This document shows positions 25,337-37,787 of a DNA stretch of 64,000 nt, in pieces. The notes beneath the pieces are model-generated. The model ran no database searches, was not told the DNA's origin, and saw only the letters and a list, made by a program, of their open reading frames with translations. The translations under genes and the position numbers were made by a program. The DNA comes from Oscarella lobularis. Taxonomy: Eukaryota; Porifera; Homoscleromorpha; Homosclerophorida; Oscarellidae. Numbering within the stretch: position 1 is the stretch's first letter; each line of letters begins with the position of its first letter. The stretch lies in the NCBI RefSeq assembly GCF_947507565.1, contig NC_089176.1, forward strand, positions 2,232,001 to 2,296,000, written 5' to 3'.

Positions 25337-25799
25337 GAGAGAAAAGTTGTGCATTCAATGGCAATGACGTGAGTTCCGGGCGTCGATTCTCGCCCTACAC
25401 GCATGCTTCTCCCAAGAATGGATCAAGGCCCGAGACAAAACTGTAACGACCGGGCTTCAATAGATATTAGACCGCGCGGCACCAGGCACGGAAAGAACGG
25501 GTGGCAGCCGGATCCGCGGAGGAGTGCAGGGAGGACTCTCGCTTTATTGTTTTACTTGCCCTGCGAGTATAAGAGGGCAAGTAAAACAATAAAGCGAGAG
25601 TCCTCCCTGCACTCCTCCGCGGATCCGGCTGCCACCCGTTCTTTCCGTGCCTGGTGCCGCGCGGCCTATTTTCTATTGAAGCCCGGTCGTTACAGTTTTG
25701 TCTCGGGCCTTGATCCATTCTTGGGAGAAGCATGCGTGTAGGGCGAGAATCGACGCCCGGAACTCACGTCATTGCCATTGAATGCACAACTTTTCCCTC
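25337..25799. repeat. Long inverted repeat, ~226-base arms, 11-base loop
   Basis: The left arm (25337-25562) is the near-perfect reverse complement of the right arm (25574-25799), with a loop GCGAGTATAAG. Only a few mismatches are seen (for example TAGATATTAGAC against TAGAAAATAGGC). Both arms carry an AATAAAGCG segment near the loop. Open frames on both strands here are mirror images of each other and not genes. It could be a foldback element, a hairpin-RNA locus or an assembly artefact. Confidence 0.85.
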
Positions 25800-25936
25800 A
25801 CGCGTGGCCGGAGAACGAAGCGAGCTAACGAGGATGTTGCTCTCAGATTGAAACCCTTGAATCTTGCTGCGCAGTCGGCTTTGGCCGTCGCTGTGGCCCA
25901 CGACATCCGCGACTTCGCCTCGAAAATAATTCCCGG

Positions 25937-27681
25937 ATGCTGATGTCAACAACTGCTACTCGCAAGCTCTTTGCGTGGAGTTTGAACGGTATTCTACTCT
26001 GTTTTGCTGTCTGTTATGCATTTTACAAACTGGGCAGTCAAACGAAAGGTTAGATTATGTTTGTTTCTTCACCTGGCCTTCAGTGTTCGTCCTCTGCCAG
26101 ACGTAATTCGACTAGATGCTTCAGTAGCAGGCTTTTCTTACAGGCAAAGTCAATTTTAACAGTAAAACATACTCATGCGCACAGTTCATAGGAAAGTCGC
26201 CGAGCTGCGATGGCTAACTCTGTTGACTTCTACCATTGCAGACAGGTAGTTGCCTTCTTCTAAAAATCCGGTGTACAAATAAATGTTTAGATGGAAGGCT
26301 TCCACGTGGACAGCTCAGAACTTGCACGAACATTTCGGCAACGTGTCTGCTTACAGGTTGGCTATATACTACGAGTAGCCTGTGTGCTCTGTGCTATATC
26401 TGGTTACAGGCAATTAGGAGATCCTGTTTTTATAATGTTTCACCATAATAAGCCGCTAGAGCCGTTTGTAAAGGGAAAGTGGTCAGATTTTATCAGGAAA
26501 GTCAATGTGTCACTTCTAAGTGTTTTAGCGGAAAAGGAGAGGTAAGATTATTAGCCTAAAGTGCTTTCTTTTATCCATGACTGAATGTAGAAAGAGAGAA
26601 AGGACACGTATCTCTACTTCAGTCAAAATATTGGACGGCTAAAGTTGACATTGTTGAGATACACATGTAAGCAGTCTAATGACGCTTTTTATAGACCTCA
26701 GTTTCTCAGTGACCTCCAGCCCATTACAGACCTTGTAGTAAATGAATACGGAGTACAGGTCCGTTCCATTCATGTATCTTGTTGCTCAATACAAGTCCAG
26801 CCGTCAACCGAAATGTACTTATATCCGTGCTTACACCCCGTAAGAAGATTCCCCACAGTAAGACGCATTGACAATGACAGCGGTACGTTTAGCACTACGG
26901 TCACAGTCAAATGTGACAGATGTAGATAAAACAAAGTTTCCCAAATCAAGCAGATATACACATACCAGGGGAGAGGAGGTGGAGGCTAGATGGCCTTGCT
27001 ATTGAACTCTATACGTTCGATTTTTATTGCGATTTTTATTTTTCATAGTGATGTCAAAAGAATTGACGTTGTACTTCGTTCCGGAGACATGCTTGTTCTT
27101 CCTCCGTTTTGGTATCATCGCGTTGAGACTCTAAAGAGCAGCGTCTCCGTTAACGTGTCGAACGACGCTCCAGAGTATCTGCTCATGGAGGAGATGTCTG
27201 TGATCACCTCTGAACGCTTCTCCCTCATCTAAGTCAATTAACTCATTTTTAGATGTCGAAAGCCTATTCCATTAGACTGGGGACTTTCCAAGCGAGCATT
27301 GATAACAAGGCTGTATATCCACATGGTCAAGAGTTTATTTGAGGACTATTACAGCTAGTAATTTTGATTCTCTGACTCTTTTTCTCAGTTGTGGCTCAAC
27401 GACTAGAATTGGTCTCTGACGAAGTAGCAGAAAATCTGTTTCTTACCGTACGTCAGCCCGAAGAAAAGGAAACTCTATTTCGATTAAATGATGTTAGAGA
27501 TATTACCCACTGCACGGTTTCAATCCTCCAGTGTCAACTGGACAAGAAATCATTCCACTCTTTTCCGAGATTGCCTATACGTGAGGAGTTCAGCTTCTTC
27601 GTGGAGTTATCCGTGAGGAGTGTCTTACCTATCGTTGCTGTACAGATCAATTCGAATTCTCTTGCTGGGAAACTACATTGA
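25937..27681 (+). CDS. JmjC/cupin-like membrane-anchored protein
   Basis: The start MLMSTTATRKLFAWSLNGIL gives a signal-anchor helix (GILLCFAVCYAFYKLG). Exon 1 is 25937-26048; then several small exons not all resolved (26101-26143 with a GC donor is one). Recognisable pieces: QLGDPVFIMFHHNKPLEPF, KDTYLYFSQNIGRL, PSTEMYLYPCLHPVRRFP and GDMLVLPPFWYHRVETL with SVSVNVSND. The order matches the JmjC fold of cupin-8 type 2-oxoglutarate oxygenases; the His of WYHRV is the distal iron ligand. The proximal H-x-D pair was not found: the expected place reads SIHVSCC. Downstream exons encode a helical tail (PLDWGLSKRALITRLYIH) and end at a TGA at 27679-27681, with AATAAA about 25 bases on. The 3' end lies under 100 bases from that of the convergent receptor kinase gene. 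Confidence 0.6.
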
Positions 27682-27774
27682 AAATTTTGCTAATACATTC
27701 GGAACTTAATAATAAACTATCTAAAAAATTCAACAAAAGTTGGTCTTACGTGCAAGAAAAAACCGATTTCTTAT

Positions 27775-30700
27775 TCACAGTTGCGTCGTAGCCGTAGCGT
27801 TGTAACCGTTCTGCAAAGACGTCTCGTCTTCGATCGGCGTCGACCGATTCATTTCCGTGTACTCGGCGGCGGAATCGGGCACGCGAGGAAGAAAAGCGTC
27901 CTCGTCCGTTCTCATCGCCTTCAGAGCGATTCCGAGAAGGCTGCTCGTGTTCGGCTCGTCGAACGAGAACTGACGCAAGTGGGTATCCTGAAACGGCACC
28001 TCCGGCTCGGCGTCCGAGTCGGCGTCGCTCAAGTCGCTCGCCGACATCCAATACTGCGTCGCCGAGGCGATGTTTAAGTTCACGAACGCGTCGTGATCGT
28101 CGGCGTTGAGCATTTGATCGAGCGCGGAGACGAGCGCGCTGAAGCGCGGTCGCTCGTCGGGTTCAGGATGCCAGCAACGGACCATGAGATCGTAGCTAAA
28201 GAGAGCGAGAGGGTTAGGAGTTTAATTCAAAATTTTTTTATAGACGCACAGTTGGTCCGAACAGTTGTCCGGTTTCTCCATGCGATATCCTTCGCTTAGA
28301 CGCGACAGGAGCTCGGCATTTGAAATGACGGGATACGGAAATCCACCTTAAAAACAAAAATTAAATTTTCTCTATATGTACTGAATACAATCAACGTACC
28401 TAATGTGCATATCTCCCACATAACAACTCCATAAGACCATCTTTAAAATCCAAACTTTACGCGTCGGCTTTTGTCGTTATTTTATTTAGATCTTACACGT
28501 CGCTTGCTGCGGTGAAGACGCGATCTGTTATGGCCTCGATCGACATCCACTTGAAGGGAAGACGAGTTCGCGTTTTCTGCGTGTACGCCGCGTCCTGATG
28601 GACGGCGCGCGTCAGGCCGAAGTCGGAGATCTTGGCGACTCGGTCGGCGTCGATTAGAACGTTGCGGCACGCCAAGTCGCGATGAACCAAGCCGCGCGCC
28701 GACAAAAAGTCCTTAGTAAGAGAGAAAGAATAGTCTCGTCTCAACAAAAAAAACGGAAAATAATGAAGTTACCATTCCGGCGGCTATTTGACGGAAAAAC
28801 GAGAGCAGCAGAGACGACGTCAATTTTTCCGATTCGTCAAGGGGCAAAGAAGGCTTCTTGATCGGCGTAGATTCCGCCGTTCTAATAGCGTCGGCTGCCG
28901 GCCCCACGTTGGCGTAAGGGCCCTCTCCTCCCAAATTCATTTCTATGTAACCCTGCAAGGAGATGATAATGATAAAAACATATAGTCTAACGTTTTCCGT
29001 ATTTACATCCGTTTCTTGCAACTTTCTCTTCGATGAATTCAACAAATTGCCCTGCGCATAAATGAACATCGTAAAATTATTTAATTAGTTGCTGACCGTC
29101 GGTCTCCGAGCTCTTAGATACGACTGCAGATTTCCATAGGCGCAATACTCGACAAGAAGGCAGACGGGATGACTGCGCGTGATGCAGCTCAGCATGCTGA
29201 CAATGTTCGCATGCTGTCCTATCGTCTTCATCAGCGTCACTTCCTTCAGTAACTCCACTTGATCAGCATTGGTGCCATCCTCTACAGAAAAAAGATTACC
29301 AAAATAAGATTTTAACGTTTTTTCAATTTACGTTTCAACATCTTGCAGGCGACGATCGTCTTCACTTTCGACGTCGATCCGCGCGAATGAACGGACGTGT
29401 GTCTCAATCCTCTCGCCGAGTTGAGTCGTCGCGGCGTCGACGGCGTCGGCTCGACGCCGCGAACGATTTCGCCTTTGAGAACGACGCCGAAGTAGCCCTC
29501 GCCGAGCACCTCGAGCAGAGTGAGATTCTCCGGATTCAGTTCCCACTCGTCCGGCGGTTCGGTCAAGTCGACGCCCGGCGCGAGATGCGGCGGACGATAC
29601 GTCGCCAATTCGAGTTGATGAACTCGAGTGCGATAGCCTTGCTTTTGCCGTCTCACGCACGCGACGGCGACGATGACGACGATGGCGGCGACGACGATCA
29701 GGCCGCCAAGGACGGGAAGAACGATGTAAAGAATGGAAGACTTCGATTCTTCAGGAGGAGCTAAAAACGAAAAATAAATTAATAGAACCACGTGGGAATG
29801 CACGCGTACACAACGTCGTCTGCTCCGCCTCTGCAAACTCGCTCTCGATTTCGCCAATAACACTGACCGTTTTAATCTAAATAAAGGGGCCACATCATCT
29901 CTATATTGCATTAGACACGGTTTCGAGACTAACCATAACGTGATAAAGAGTACCTCTCTTCAGATTCCGTATCTCATACTCTCGCGCATTCTAAAAGAAC
30001 AATATATTTATTGTCAATACTCTTATTGTCATTTTCGTATACCGAGTCGTTGATTTGAATCGAAACTGCCGACTGCCTCCCGTCGAGCGGATCGACGTCC
30101 GACTTCGACTTGTCGATCTCGTAGTATTCAATAACGAAGCCGACGAGAGGAAACGACGCGTGAACGGCGTCAACGTCGACGCGCCAACGGACGCGCAAAT
30201 TCGTCGTCTTCTCGACGGGTTCGATCGTCAAATTGACGGGCACGGGAGGCTCCAAAGCTAAGAGAGCACGACGAGATTAACGAAACGCGTAAGATAAAGA
30301 AGTAGTATTACGCAAAGTCAACACGAGAACGCTACTCCCCGACAATCCCACGTCATCGAACCGAGGAATAACCTACATATATATATATACACACAACACT
30401 AAACGCCATTCTAAAACTTCCCCTCCTCACCACAATCCGATACTCTTTATTCGGACTCAATTCGACTTGACGATTGTAAACGTGATCGTTGCCGCTAACT
30501 GCCGGTAGATATTCAGAGAAGTCGACATCATCAATAACACCCTTCGATCCGACGACTAGAACTTGAACGAAAAAGCCGTCGACGGAAACGCCCGACGGTC
30601 TCTTCCACGTCACCGTGCTTTCGTACGTGCGAGTCGCAACGTTGAAAACGGGCGTCGTAGCCTCCAATCCGATGCCCTTTGACTTGTTGACTGCCGGGAG

Positions 30701-32397
30701 AATTTAATTAAACAGAGGAATCGACCAATGTATAATCAAACGAACCGCATAGAGGACTTTCGCCTGCCCCACGAAAAGGAAAATCACGCAAAGTCAAGAA
30801 TATCGATCCGCGGAAACGTACCGGGAACGTTCAAGATTAGGTGAGGCCGCCGCTGGGCCACAGACGCCAGCACCGAACCAGCAACTCCCTTGAGTAATAA
30901 GTAAATATTAGCTAAGCATAGCATCCCGGCCTTACGTAAATGTCCAGTCGACAGCCTGGCTTCAATTGTTCGAGAACGAGCTTCGTGACGCTCTATCGAC
31001 GCGCAACGCCAGACGTTTTGCTAATAGCTACGATTATCATTTTACGCGTTCGACCTTCTTGACGATGTATATTCGCGTTTCGTCGACGTCGCAAGAGCCG
31101 ATTATCGCGATGAGGGAATAGCAGAAGTCGCCCGTCGGAAACGACGTCGCGTTCCACGAAATCGTTCGAGTTGCCGTGGGATGGAAACAGTCGTCGTTCC
31201 ATTGAAACAAGTCGTTCCTGTTGTCATTCAGTCCCTTCAAATCCAGAACGTCGTTGGTGCTCTGTTGACCACAGTAAGATGGTATGGGGCAATTGGCCGG
31301 CGATTGACACCAACGGCAGTTCAAGCCCAAATCTAGATATAATATCTTAGATAAATAATTCAATAGAATCGATCTTTTTTACTGCTGCTAGAAATGTTTT
31401 GACTCGGCGAGCTGTACGAGCCAAAGCCATATTTGTTCACTGCGGCTACTTTGAACACGTAATTTAAATCGCACTTCAACAAGCCAGAACCTTTCAGCTG
31501 AGAAAGCAAAATCATTTTATCCTAAAACAAATAGAATACATATTACGATTTATTTATATATATATTTATAAACGTATTTGTACCTTTGCTGTGACTAGAG
31601 GCTTCCACGAATAATCGTTGTTTCTGTACGAGTCAGCCTGAGCAATCAACACCAAATACAGAACCGGTATGTCTTTCGACTGAGAATTCTTCGCGTAGAA
31701 CTGATTCTGTTTCTGCGACCATCTCAGAGCGACGATGTCCACTGTAATCGATACGACTTTCCGTGGAAGATCAGACTGTGTGGGAGCTACGTCAAAAAAA
31801 AAGAGAGAAAGAGTGAAAGGATTTGTTGTTTATCTTTTATCGGTACGTCGTCACACCTGTTACGTTGTCAATAGAGGCAATGAAATCACAGGAAGTTCGA
31901 CAAAGTTTGTTCTAAGGGGTCACCAGTACTAGGAAGAAGGGCAATGAAACCGGAAGATTTCGTCACCTCGCAAAACGACTTGCAAGCGAATGAAGAATTG
32001 TCAAAGGACACGGCGCGCGAACAAGGAACGGAGCACTGAAGAGAAACGACGGGTATTTTCTACGAAATGGTGAGTTGCTCGCTTACCATTTGGCACTCGC
32101 TGTCGCAGAAGTACGGTTCCAGTGTCTGTGGACGTGAAAGAGAAACGGCTTAGGGCTTTTTCTCACTGTACTACAACGGGTCCTTCCGGGGGCCCCCGCT
32201 CGCTACGCTGCGTCTAAAGGACGTCTCGGACCACGTCGCTCGGAGTTCGAAGTCACTCTAGAACTCACGTTCGTCGCGTTAAATTTGTAACAATTCGCGT
32301 GACATCGCGTCTGCTTCTCGACCAGTTCGATTGGGTCGAGAGCGATCGCCACGCCAACGGTGAAAAGGAGAACCGCTTCCAGTCGTCGAACAGTCAT
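27775..32397 (-). CDS. Receptor tyrosine kinase, anosmin-like/FN3 type, copy 1
   Basis: Signal peptide MTVRRLEAVLLFTVGVAIAL, then a Cys-rich start with TRCHANCYKF, like the Cys-box of anosmin. FN3-like modules follow, interrupted by a Cys-rich domain (LNCRWCQSPANCPIPSYCG ... GDFCYSL). The last FN3 starts EPPVPVNLTIEP. Membrane span about 29755-29660 (LYIVLPVLGGLIVVAAIVVI). Kinase: GEGYFGVVLKG, a ~40-residue Ser/Arg-rich insert, VACKMLK (ATP lysine), [42 protein letters not shown] second Pro-rich insert precedes the HRD exon. All catalytic residues are present, so it should be active at the plasma membrane. The tail has YTEM and ends ATTQL, a class I PDZ-binding form. First of three tandem paralogues. 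Ligand unknown. Confidence 0.85.
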
Positions 32398-32748
32398 CGC
32401 TGAGCCTATGCTGAGCCGTACTCCTCCCCGAGATGCGTTGAGTCGTCTGACACCCGAGCGGAAATGACGTCGTTCGCTTCAGGCTGTGGAATTTTCAAAC
32501 GCTGTGCAAGGAACCCGGCAGGACAGTTTAACCATCGAAAACTTTGGATTGTAAGACACTAAAGTCACAATTGAAAGTAAAAGCAGAACTACTGTACTAC
32601 AGAACTTGAAGCATTCCCAAAAAAAAAATCAAACACAAACCTGTAACTCGCCGTACTACATATTCAGATGAACATAGTCCCTAGCTACTCACTCACACGT
32701 ACTCTACAACGAAGTCGACTTCCATGTAATCATAGGCCACATCTTTTT
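32398..32748. other. Spacer between receptor kinases 1 and 2
   Basis: Promoter/5' UTR of copy 1 and 3' region of copy 2. Just downstream of the copy 2 stop, a second frame reads VAYDYMEVDFVVEYV to a TGA (see findings). Confidence 0.4.
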
Positions 32749-34760
32749 TCATTTCCATGCAATCGTTTCCGGTTCTAAGTAGCCGGCTTTGTCTTCCTTC
32801 ATCACACAAGCTCCAACAAACCGAGTCGGATCTAAATAACCACCATCATCTGTAGGAGAAGCATCGGGTAGAAAAACGTCTTCAAAGTCATTTTCGTTTT
32901 CGTTGTCTTTGGCGTTCTCTTCTTCTCGAATAACGGGAATATTCGTGTCAAAAGCAAACGACGGCAACGCAAACCCTGCCTTGGAATCGGACTCCGACAT
33001 CAGCGAGGTCTCGTCGGTCGTCCAGAAGGAATTGGTCGCTGAAAAATTCAAATCGATGTACGTGCTCGGCTGCCCGGCCTCGAGCATCTGATCGAGGGCG
33101 CTGACGAGGACGCTGAATTTGGGACGAAAAACGGGATCTGGGTGCCAGCATTGGATCATCATAGCATACCTAGAAAAACCGAGAGGATATAATAAAGAAT
33201 CAATTAAAATATGCGCCGTACAAGTCATCTGAGCAATTGTCTGGTTTCTCCATGCGATAGCCTCTACGAAGACGATGTAGGAGTCTCTCGTTTGAAATAG
33301 TTGGATACGGAAATCCGCCTTCAAAAAATGTTAAAGGTCAACAGAGGGGTCCACATAAAAAACTACGCTTTTACCCAGAGTGCATATCTCCCACATAACG
33401 ACACCAAAAGACCATCTAAAGAGAAAACAGACGTTTTATCGTTCGGTTCCTGTCTAAAATTTTCCTCCTACACGTCACACGCCGACGTGAAGACTCGATC
33501 GGTGATTGCCTCTATGGACATCCACTTGAGCGGTAGACGAGTGCGCTTCGTCTGCGTGTACGACGCGTCCTGATACACTGCGCGAGTCAGACCAAAGTCG
33601 GAGATCTTGACGAGTTTGCCAATGTCGACGAGAACGTTTCGGCACGCCAAATCGCGATGAATCAAACCCTTGTCAGAGAGATAATCCTAAACATAATTAT
33701 TATGTGCCTATATATATATATATAAATTGAGTTTGTTTCGTACCATTCCTGAAGCAATCTGACGACAAAACGAAAGCAGATCGGTCGGGGCCAATCGAGC
33801 GTCCTCCTCCTCTTTGCCGTCGACGAGATTGCAAATGCTCGAATGATGCGATTGACCGGGATGAATCGGAGGCGGCGGCGCAAGCGCCGACGCGGCCGGC
33901 AACGCAACGGACGCCGCGACGGCAACGTTGGCGCCCAGCACGACGGCCGTCGTCGCGTCGTCACTAGCCAAATTCATGCAACTGCCCTGAAAAAATTCAT
34001 TCATTCATTCATTAAAAAATCTTGATTTAGGTGTTATTTACAGCCGCGTCTTCCAGCGCCTCTGTCGCATGTGCTACGCGTTGCTTCTCTTGACTCTCGA
34101 CACTAGTCCACTAAAAACATAAAATTAAGTTTTTAATTAATTAATTAATTAATTAATTATGTCAGTGTCTACAGATGATCTCGAAGCGCGGAGATAAGCC
34201 TGCAAGTCTCCGTTGGCGCAATACTCGACGATGAGACAGAGCGGATGGCTTCTCGTGATGCAAGCCAACATCGAGACGATATGCTTGTGCTGACCAATTT
34301 TCTTCATCAGCTGCACCTCCTTGACCAATTCCATCTGATCGTCAATAGTACTACCCTCCTCTTATAAGAAAAAAAATTTAATTTACAATCTATTCGTATT
34401 CGTACATTAGGTAAACCTTTTAGCATTTTACAGGCGACAACGGTCTTCACCGTCGACACGGATCCCTTCGATCGCATCGTGACGAGACGACGCGAGCGCG
34501 AGCCCAATCGACGCGGCCGCACGCCGAACGCCGTCGATTCGCTCGTCGAGACGCTGTGAACGACTTCGCCCTTGAGAACGACGCCGAAAAATCCCTCGCC
34601 GAGAACGTCGAGAAGCGTGAGATCTTCGGGATCGAGTTCCCATTCGTCGGGCGGCTCCGACGGCGCGACGACCGGATCGAAGCGCGGCGGACGATAGTTC
34701 GACAATTCGAGCTGATGAATGCGATCCTCGTACGCCGTCTTCTCGCTTCGGACGCAACGA

Positions 34761-34791
<31 letters not shown>

Positions 34792-36545
34792 AGACGAGAG
34801 CGCACGTGACGAACGCGATGATCAGAAAATTTGACGTCGCGGCGGATTTCTTTTCTAGAAAATCCCGTCGTATGCAAGAAAAACAAACGCGTCGCGAAAC
34901 GCTCCACCCAAAGTCGCGTGTTCTTTCGTGACGTAGTCACTTGTCCAGCCTCCTGCACTGACAGCTTTCACCTGTGTGGTGGGGGACGTTGTCCCACTGG
35001 CAAAAAATCCCATTTTTTTATCTCGTTACCATCACTTGATATAGCGTCGCTCCTTTTAAATTCTCGATCTCGTATTGACGAACGTCCTAAATACAATCTA
35101 AATTTAAATGTACTCCTCTTTAGCGACTAGTCTGTTTCACCTGATCTATTTGTTTAGTTTCCCTGTTCTAAATACACGAAATTAGACGTTCCTTTGCGTT
35201 GGAAACCGTGTCTTCCTTTACCTTTGAATTGTTCGCTCTTCTGCCCTCGTTCTTGGCCGTTTGATCGATGGGAAAGTAGGCGATTTCAAATCCGACAACA
35301 GGAAATGCATGCTGTTCGTTGACCTTGTCGACGTCGAAATTCCACGTGACAAGCAAATTCGTCGTTCCAGACACCGTTTGAACGACGACGTCTTCGGGCG
35401 ACGGAGGAATAACAGCTTGAAAAGTTAAAATTTATCATTACTTAAACAAAACAACAAGTTTGCTTACGAGTCGTGAAGAAAAAGAGATCGGATTGACCTT
35501 TAATACTAAAGTCATTAGGAACGAAAGTTCTAACCTAGATCAATTAATCAATAATTAATTAATTATTAATTTCGTTCGCGTGGCATCTTACAGTAACTTG
35601 ATAAAATCGGTTTGCCGCGATTTCGTATTCAAACACATAAGCTTTATTCTTTCCATACACGTATGCACCCCTGAAAATATCAACAGGGTACGACATAATT
35701 TCTTCTTTCATCGACAAGATCAGTTTGTATTCGCTGACGATGAGACTAGGAGCATTTTCCCACGTCACCGTGAGCATGTACGTTCCCGTCGTCGCATTGA
35801 GCGTGCGAGTTTCGATCAAGTTGATGCGATTGTATTGCGTCACTAAAACGAAAAAGACGTGGAGGAAAAGCGCGTCTCTCGCTGCTTCGCGTCTCACGTA
35901 CAGCAGCGAGGATTAACTAAAAAGATTCGTTAAATTTTATAGTCGAGTCCGTTATTCGTTCGTGCCACGCGTTACCGTCTGGAGTCTTCAAAACCAATTG
36001 CGAGCTGATTTTATTTTTGGGTATGGCAGGTTTGCGAGAGCCCGCTACCATCTATACACGCAGTTAGAACTACAGAAACTACGCCTTCAATACTAATTTT
36101 AATAATACTAGGGTCTCCTCCCTCCCCCCCCCCCCCCCCCAACGTACGTGGATCAGTATATTGCAGTCCGGCTTCAATTGATCCAAGACGAGTTCGGTCT
36201 CGTTCTATAGTGACTTCAAACTGAGCTTTTCCTTTGCCATCTCATTCTGACCTTTCGAATGTAATAGATCCGATTTGGCACTGACGGGACTCCTTCGCAG
36301 TGCGATAGGACCGTAGCAACGTAGCAAAAATCGCCCGTCAGCGCCGTCGTCGGATTCCACCGAATCGTTCGCTTCGCTTCCGAGCTGTAACAATTCTGAT
36401 TCCATTCGTAAGCGTCATTCAAATCCTTATTGAACGGTCGACCGACGTTGATTAGGACGGTACGAGACTGGCTGCCGCAGTAAGACGGCACGCTACAGTC
36501 GACGCACCAAGACCCGCAACTGTCGACCGGAACATCCAACTCTAA

Positions 36546-36588
<43 letters not shown>

Positions 36589-37787
36589 ATTATTATTTAT
36601 AACGTACGTTTGCTTGAAAAAGCAAGGCTTCCTACATAATCAGCGTAGCTGTGATTATTGACTGCTTCCGCGTACAAAACGTACATGGCATTGCACGCGA
36701 GCTGAGGCCGCAGACGAGAAAAGGGTATAAATCGTCGCTAAAAAATGCAAAAAAATAACTAAATAACGACCTAAACAGAGCGTGACTGTTTACGTCTGAA
36801 ACGAGAACAAACGTGGCAGGCCACGTATATGAGCTGTACCCCCCAGAACCCCGTATATACTTCGCGTCGACCCGAGCGACGCGCAACAAATATATAACGG
36901 GATAGTTCTTTTCCCGTTTCCGTTTATTATATAGCACGTCGTTCTTGTGATGAATGATAATCTCCTCCGTCGTGAAGTTGAATTCCACGCTCTTGATTTG
37001 CGACGGTAAGGGACCCGAACGATAAACTAAAAAAATATCGAAGAAAAGAAGACGGGATTATTTTTCCATCGTCGCGTCGCTTTCGTACTTTCCTTATTCA
37101 TGAACGTGCACGAATCTTCGCATATGTGGAGTTGTTTCTGCGAGCACGTGTTCGTAAGAAAGAAGCCGGAAGCGGAAGCGGAAAGTCTAACCGAATTCAA
37201 TTTCTTCTCGGCGCAATACGAATGACAATAGGACGCGTTGACAAACGCTTTTCTGTCCGCGTAGCAGGGAATCGCGCACTGGAAAAACGTTCGACGACAA
37301 AAAAAAGTTAAAAAATAGAAACAGCAAAAGCACCCTCCGGAAAAAAAACCCGAACGCGAACCCATTTCCTGCAAGTCTTCGATCGCGGTCTTACCGTTTC
37401 GCACGACGAGTCGCAGTAGTACGGTTCGGAGAGCTGCGCACGAGAGAAGAAAATCATGAGAAAATAGAGGGCCCCCGCGGCCGGTGCGATCGATCGCGAC
37501 GTCCACGAGTATACAAAAGGAACGATAGACTATTGGGAAATTAGAAGCGGAGACGCGCCCATCCATAATGGATGAGCGCTTATACAAATAACGAAGACGG
37601 TTTGCATTGCAGGCGGGCACGAGGCGAGAAGCGAGGAGGCCGGGCGTTGTCCTACGTTTGTGCCTTCACGTGTCTTGTAGCAGTTTGCGACGCACATAGC
37701 GAGTTTTCTCTCCAACTCTATTTGGTCGAGGGCGCGAGACTGTCCGGCGAGCAGCAGAAGAAGGAATAAGGCGGCCAAAGCGACCAT
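32749..37787 (-). CDS. Receptor tyrosine kinase, anosmin-like/FN3 type, copy 2
   Basis: The start is taken at 37787 (MVALAALFLLLLLAGQSRAL), a good signal peptide; an upstream ATG at 37868 would spoil it. Then LAMCVANCYK, further Cys-rich exons (about 37420-37050), FN3-like pieces, and a Cys-rich domain at 36539-36216 (SCGSWCVDCSVPSYCG). Two more FN3-like domains lie at 35.8-35.2 kb. The membrane span near 34850-34740 is Ala-Val alternating, encoded by a GACGGC repeat. Kinase: GEGFFGVVLKG, long Ser/Arg insert, [66 protein letters not shown]. The Ala-rich kinase insert is at about 33.9 kb. The tail carries YLDP and YLEP, Crk-type SH2 ligands. The frame stops at 32749, without the ATTxL ending of its neighbours. 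Confidence 0.85.
34751..34797. repeat. Hexanucleotide repeat encoding a membrane helix
   Basis: GACGGC repeated several times; on the minus strand it is read as alternating Ala and Val in the membrane span of receptor kinase copy 2. Confidence 0.65.
36124..36140. repeat. C homopolymer run in an intron
   Basis: Seventeen consecutive C preceded by CCTCCCTC-type sequence, in an intron of receptor kinase copy 2. Confidence 0.8.
36543..36590. repeat. (TAAA)n microsatellite in an intron
   Basis: About twelve copies of AATA/TAAA beside a splice site of receptor kinase copy 2. Confidence 0.85.

Noticed and set aside
25403-25741. Mirror-image open frames of ~110 and ~88 codons on opposite strands
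   Set aside because: They are the two arms of the long inverted repeat read in each direction; no domain and no splice context.
29387-29764. Plus-strand frame of 125 codons over the kinase N-lobe exon
   Set aside because: Antisense shadow of the receptor kinase; the minus frame has all kinase motifs.
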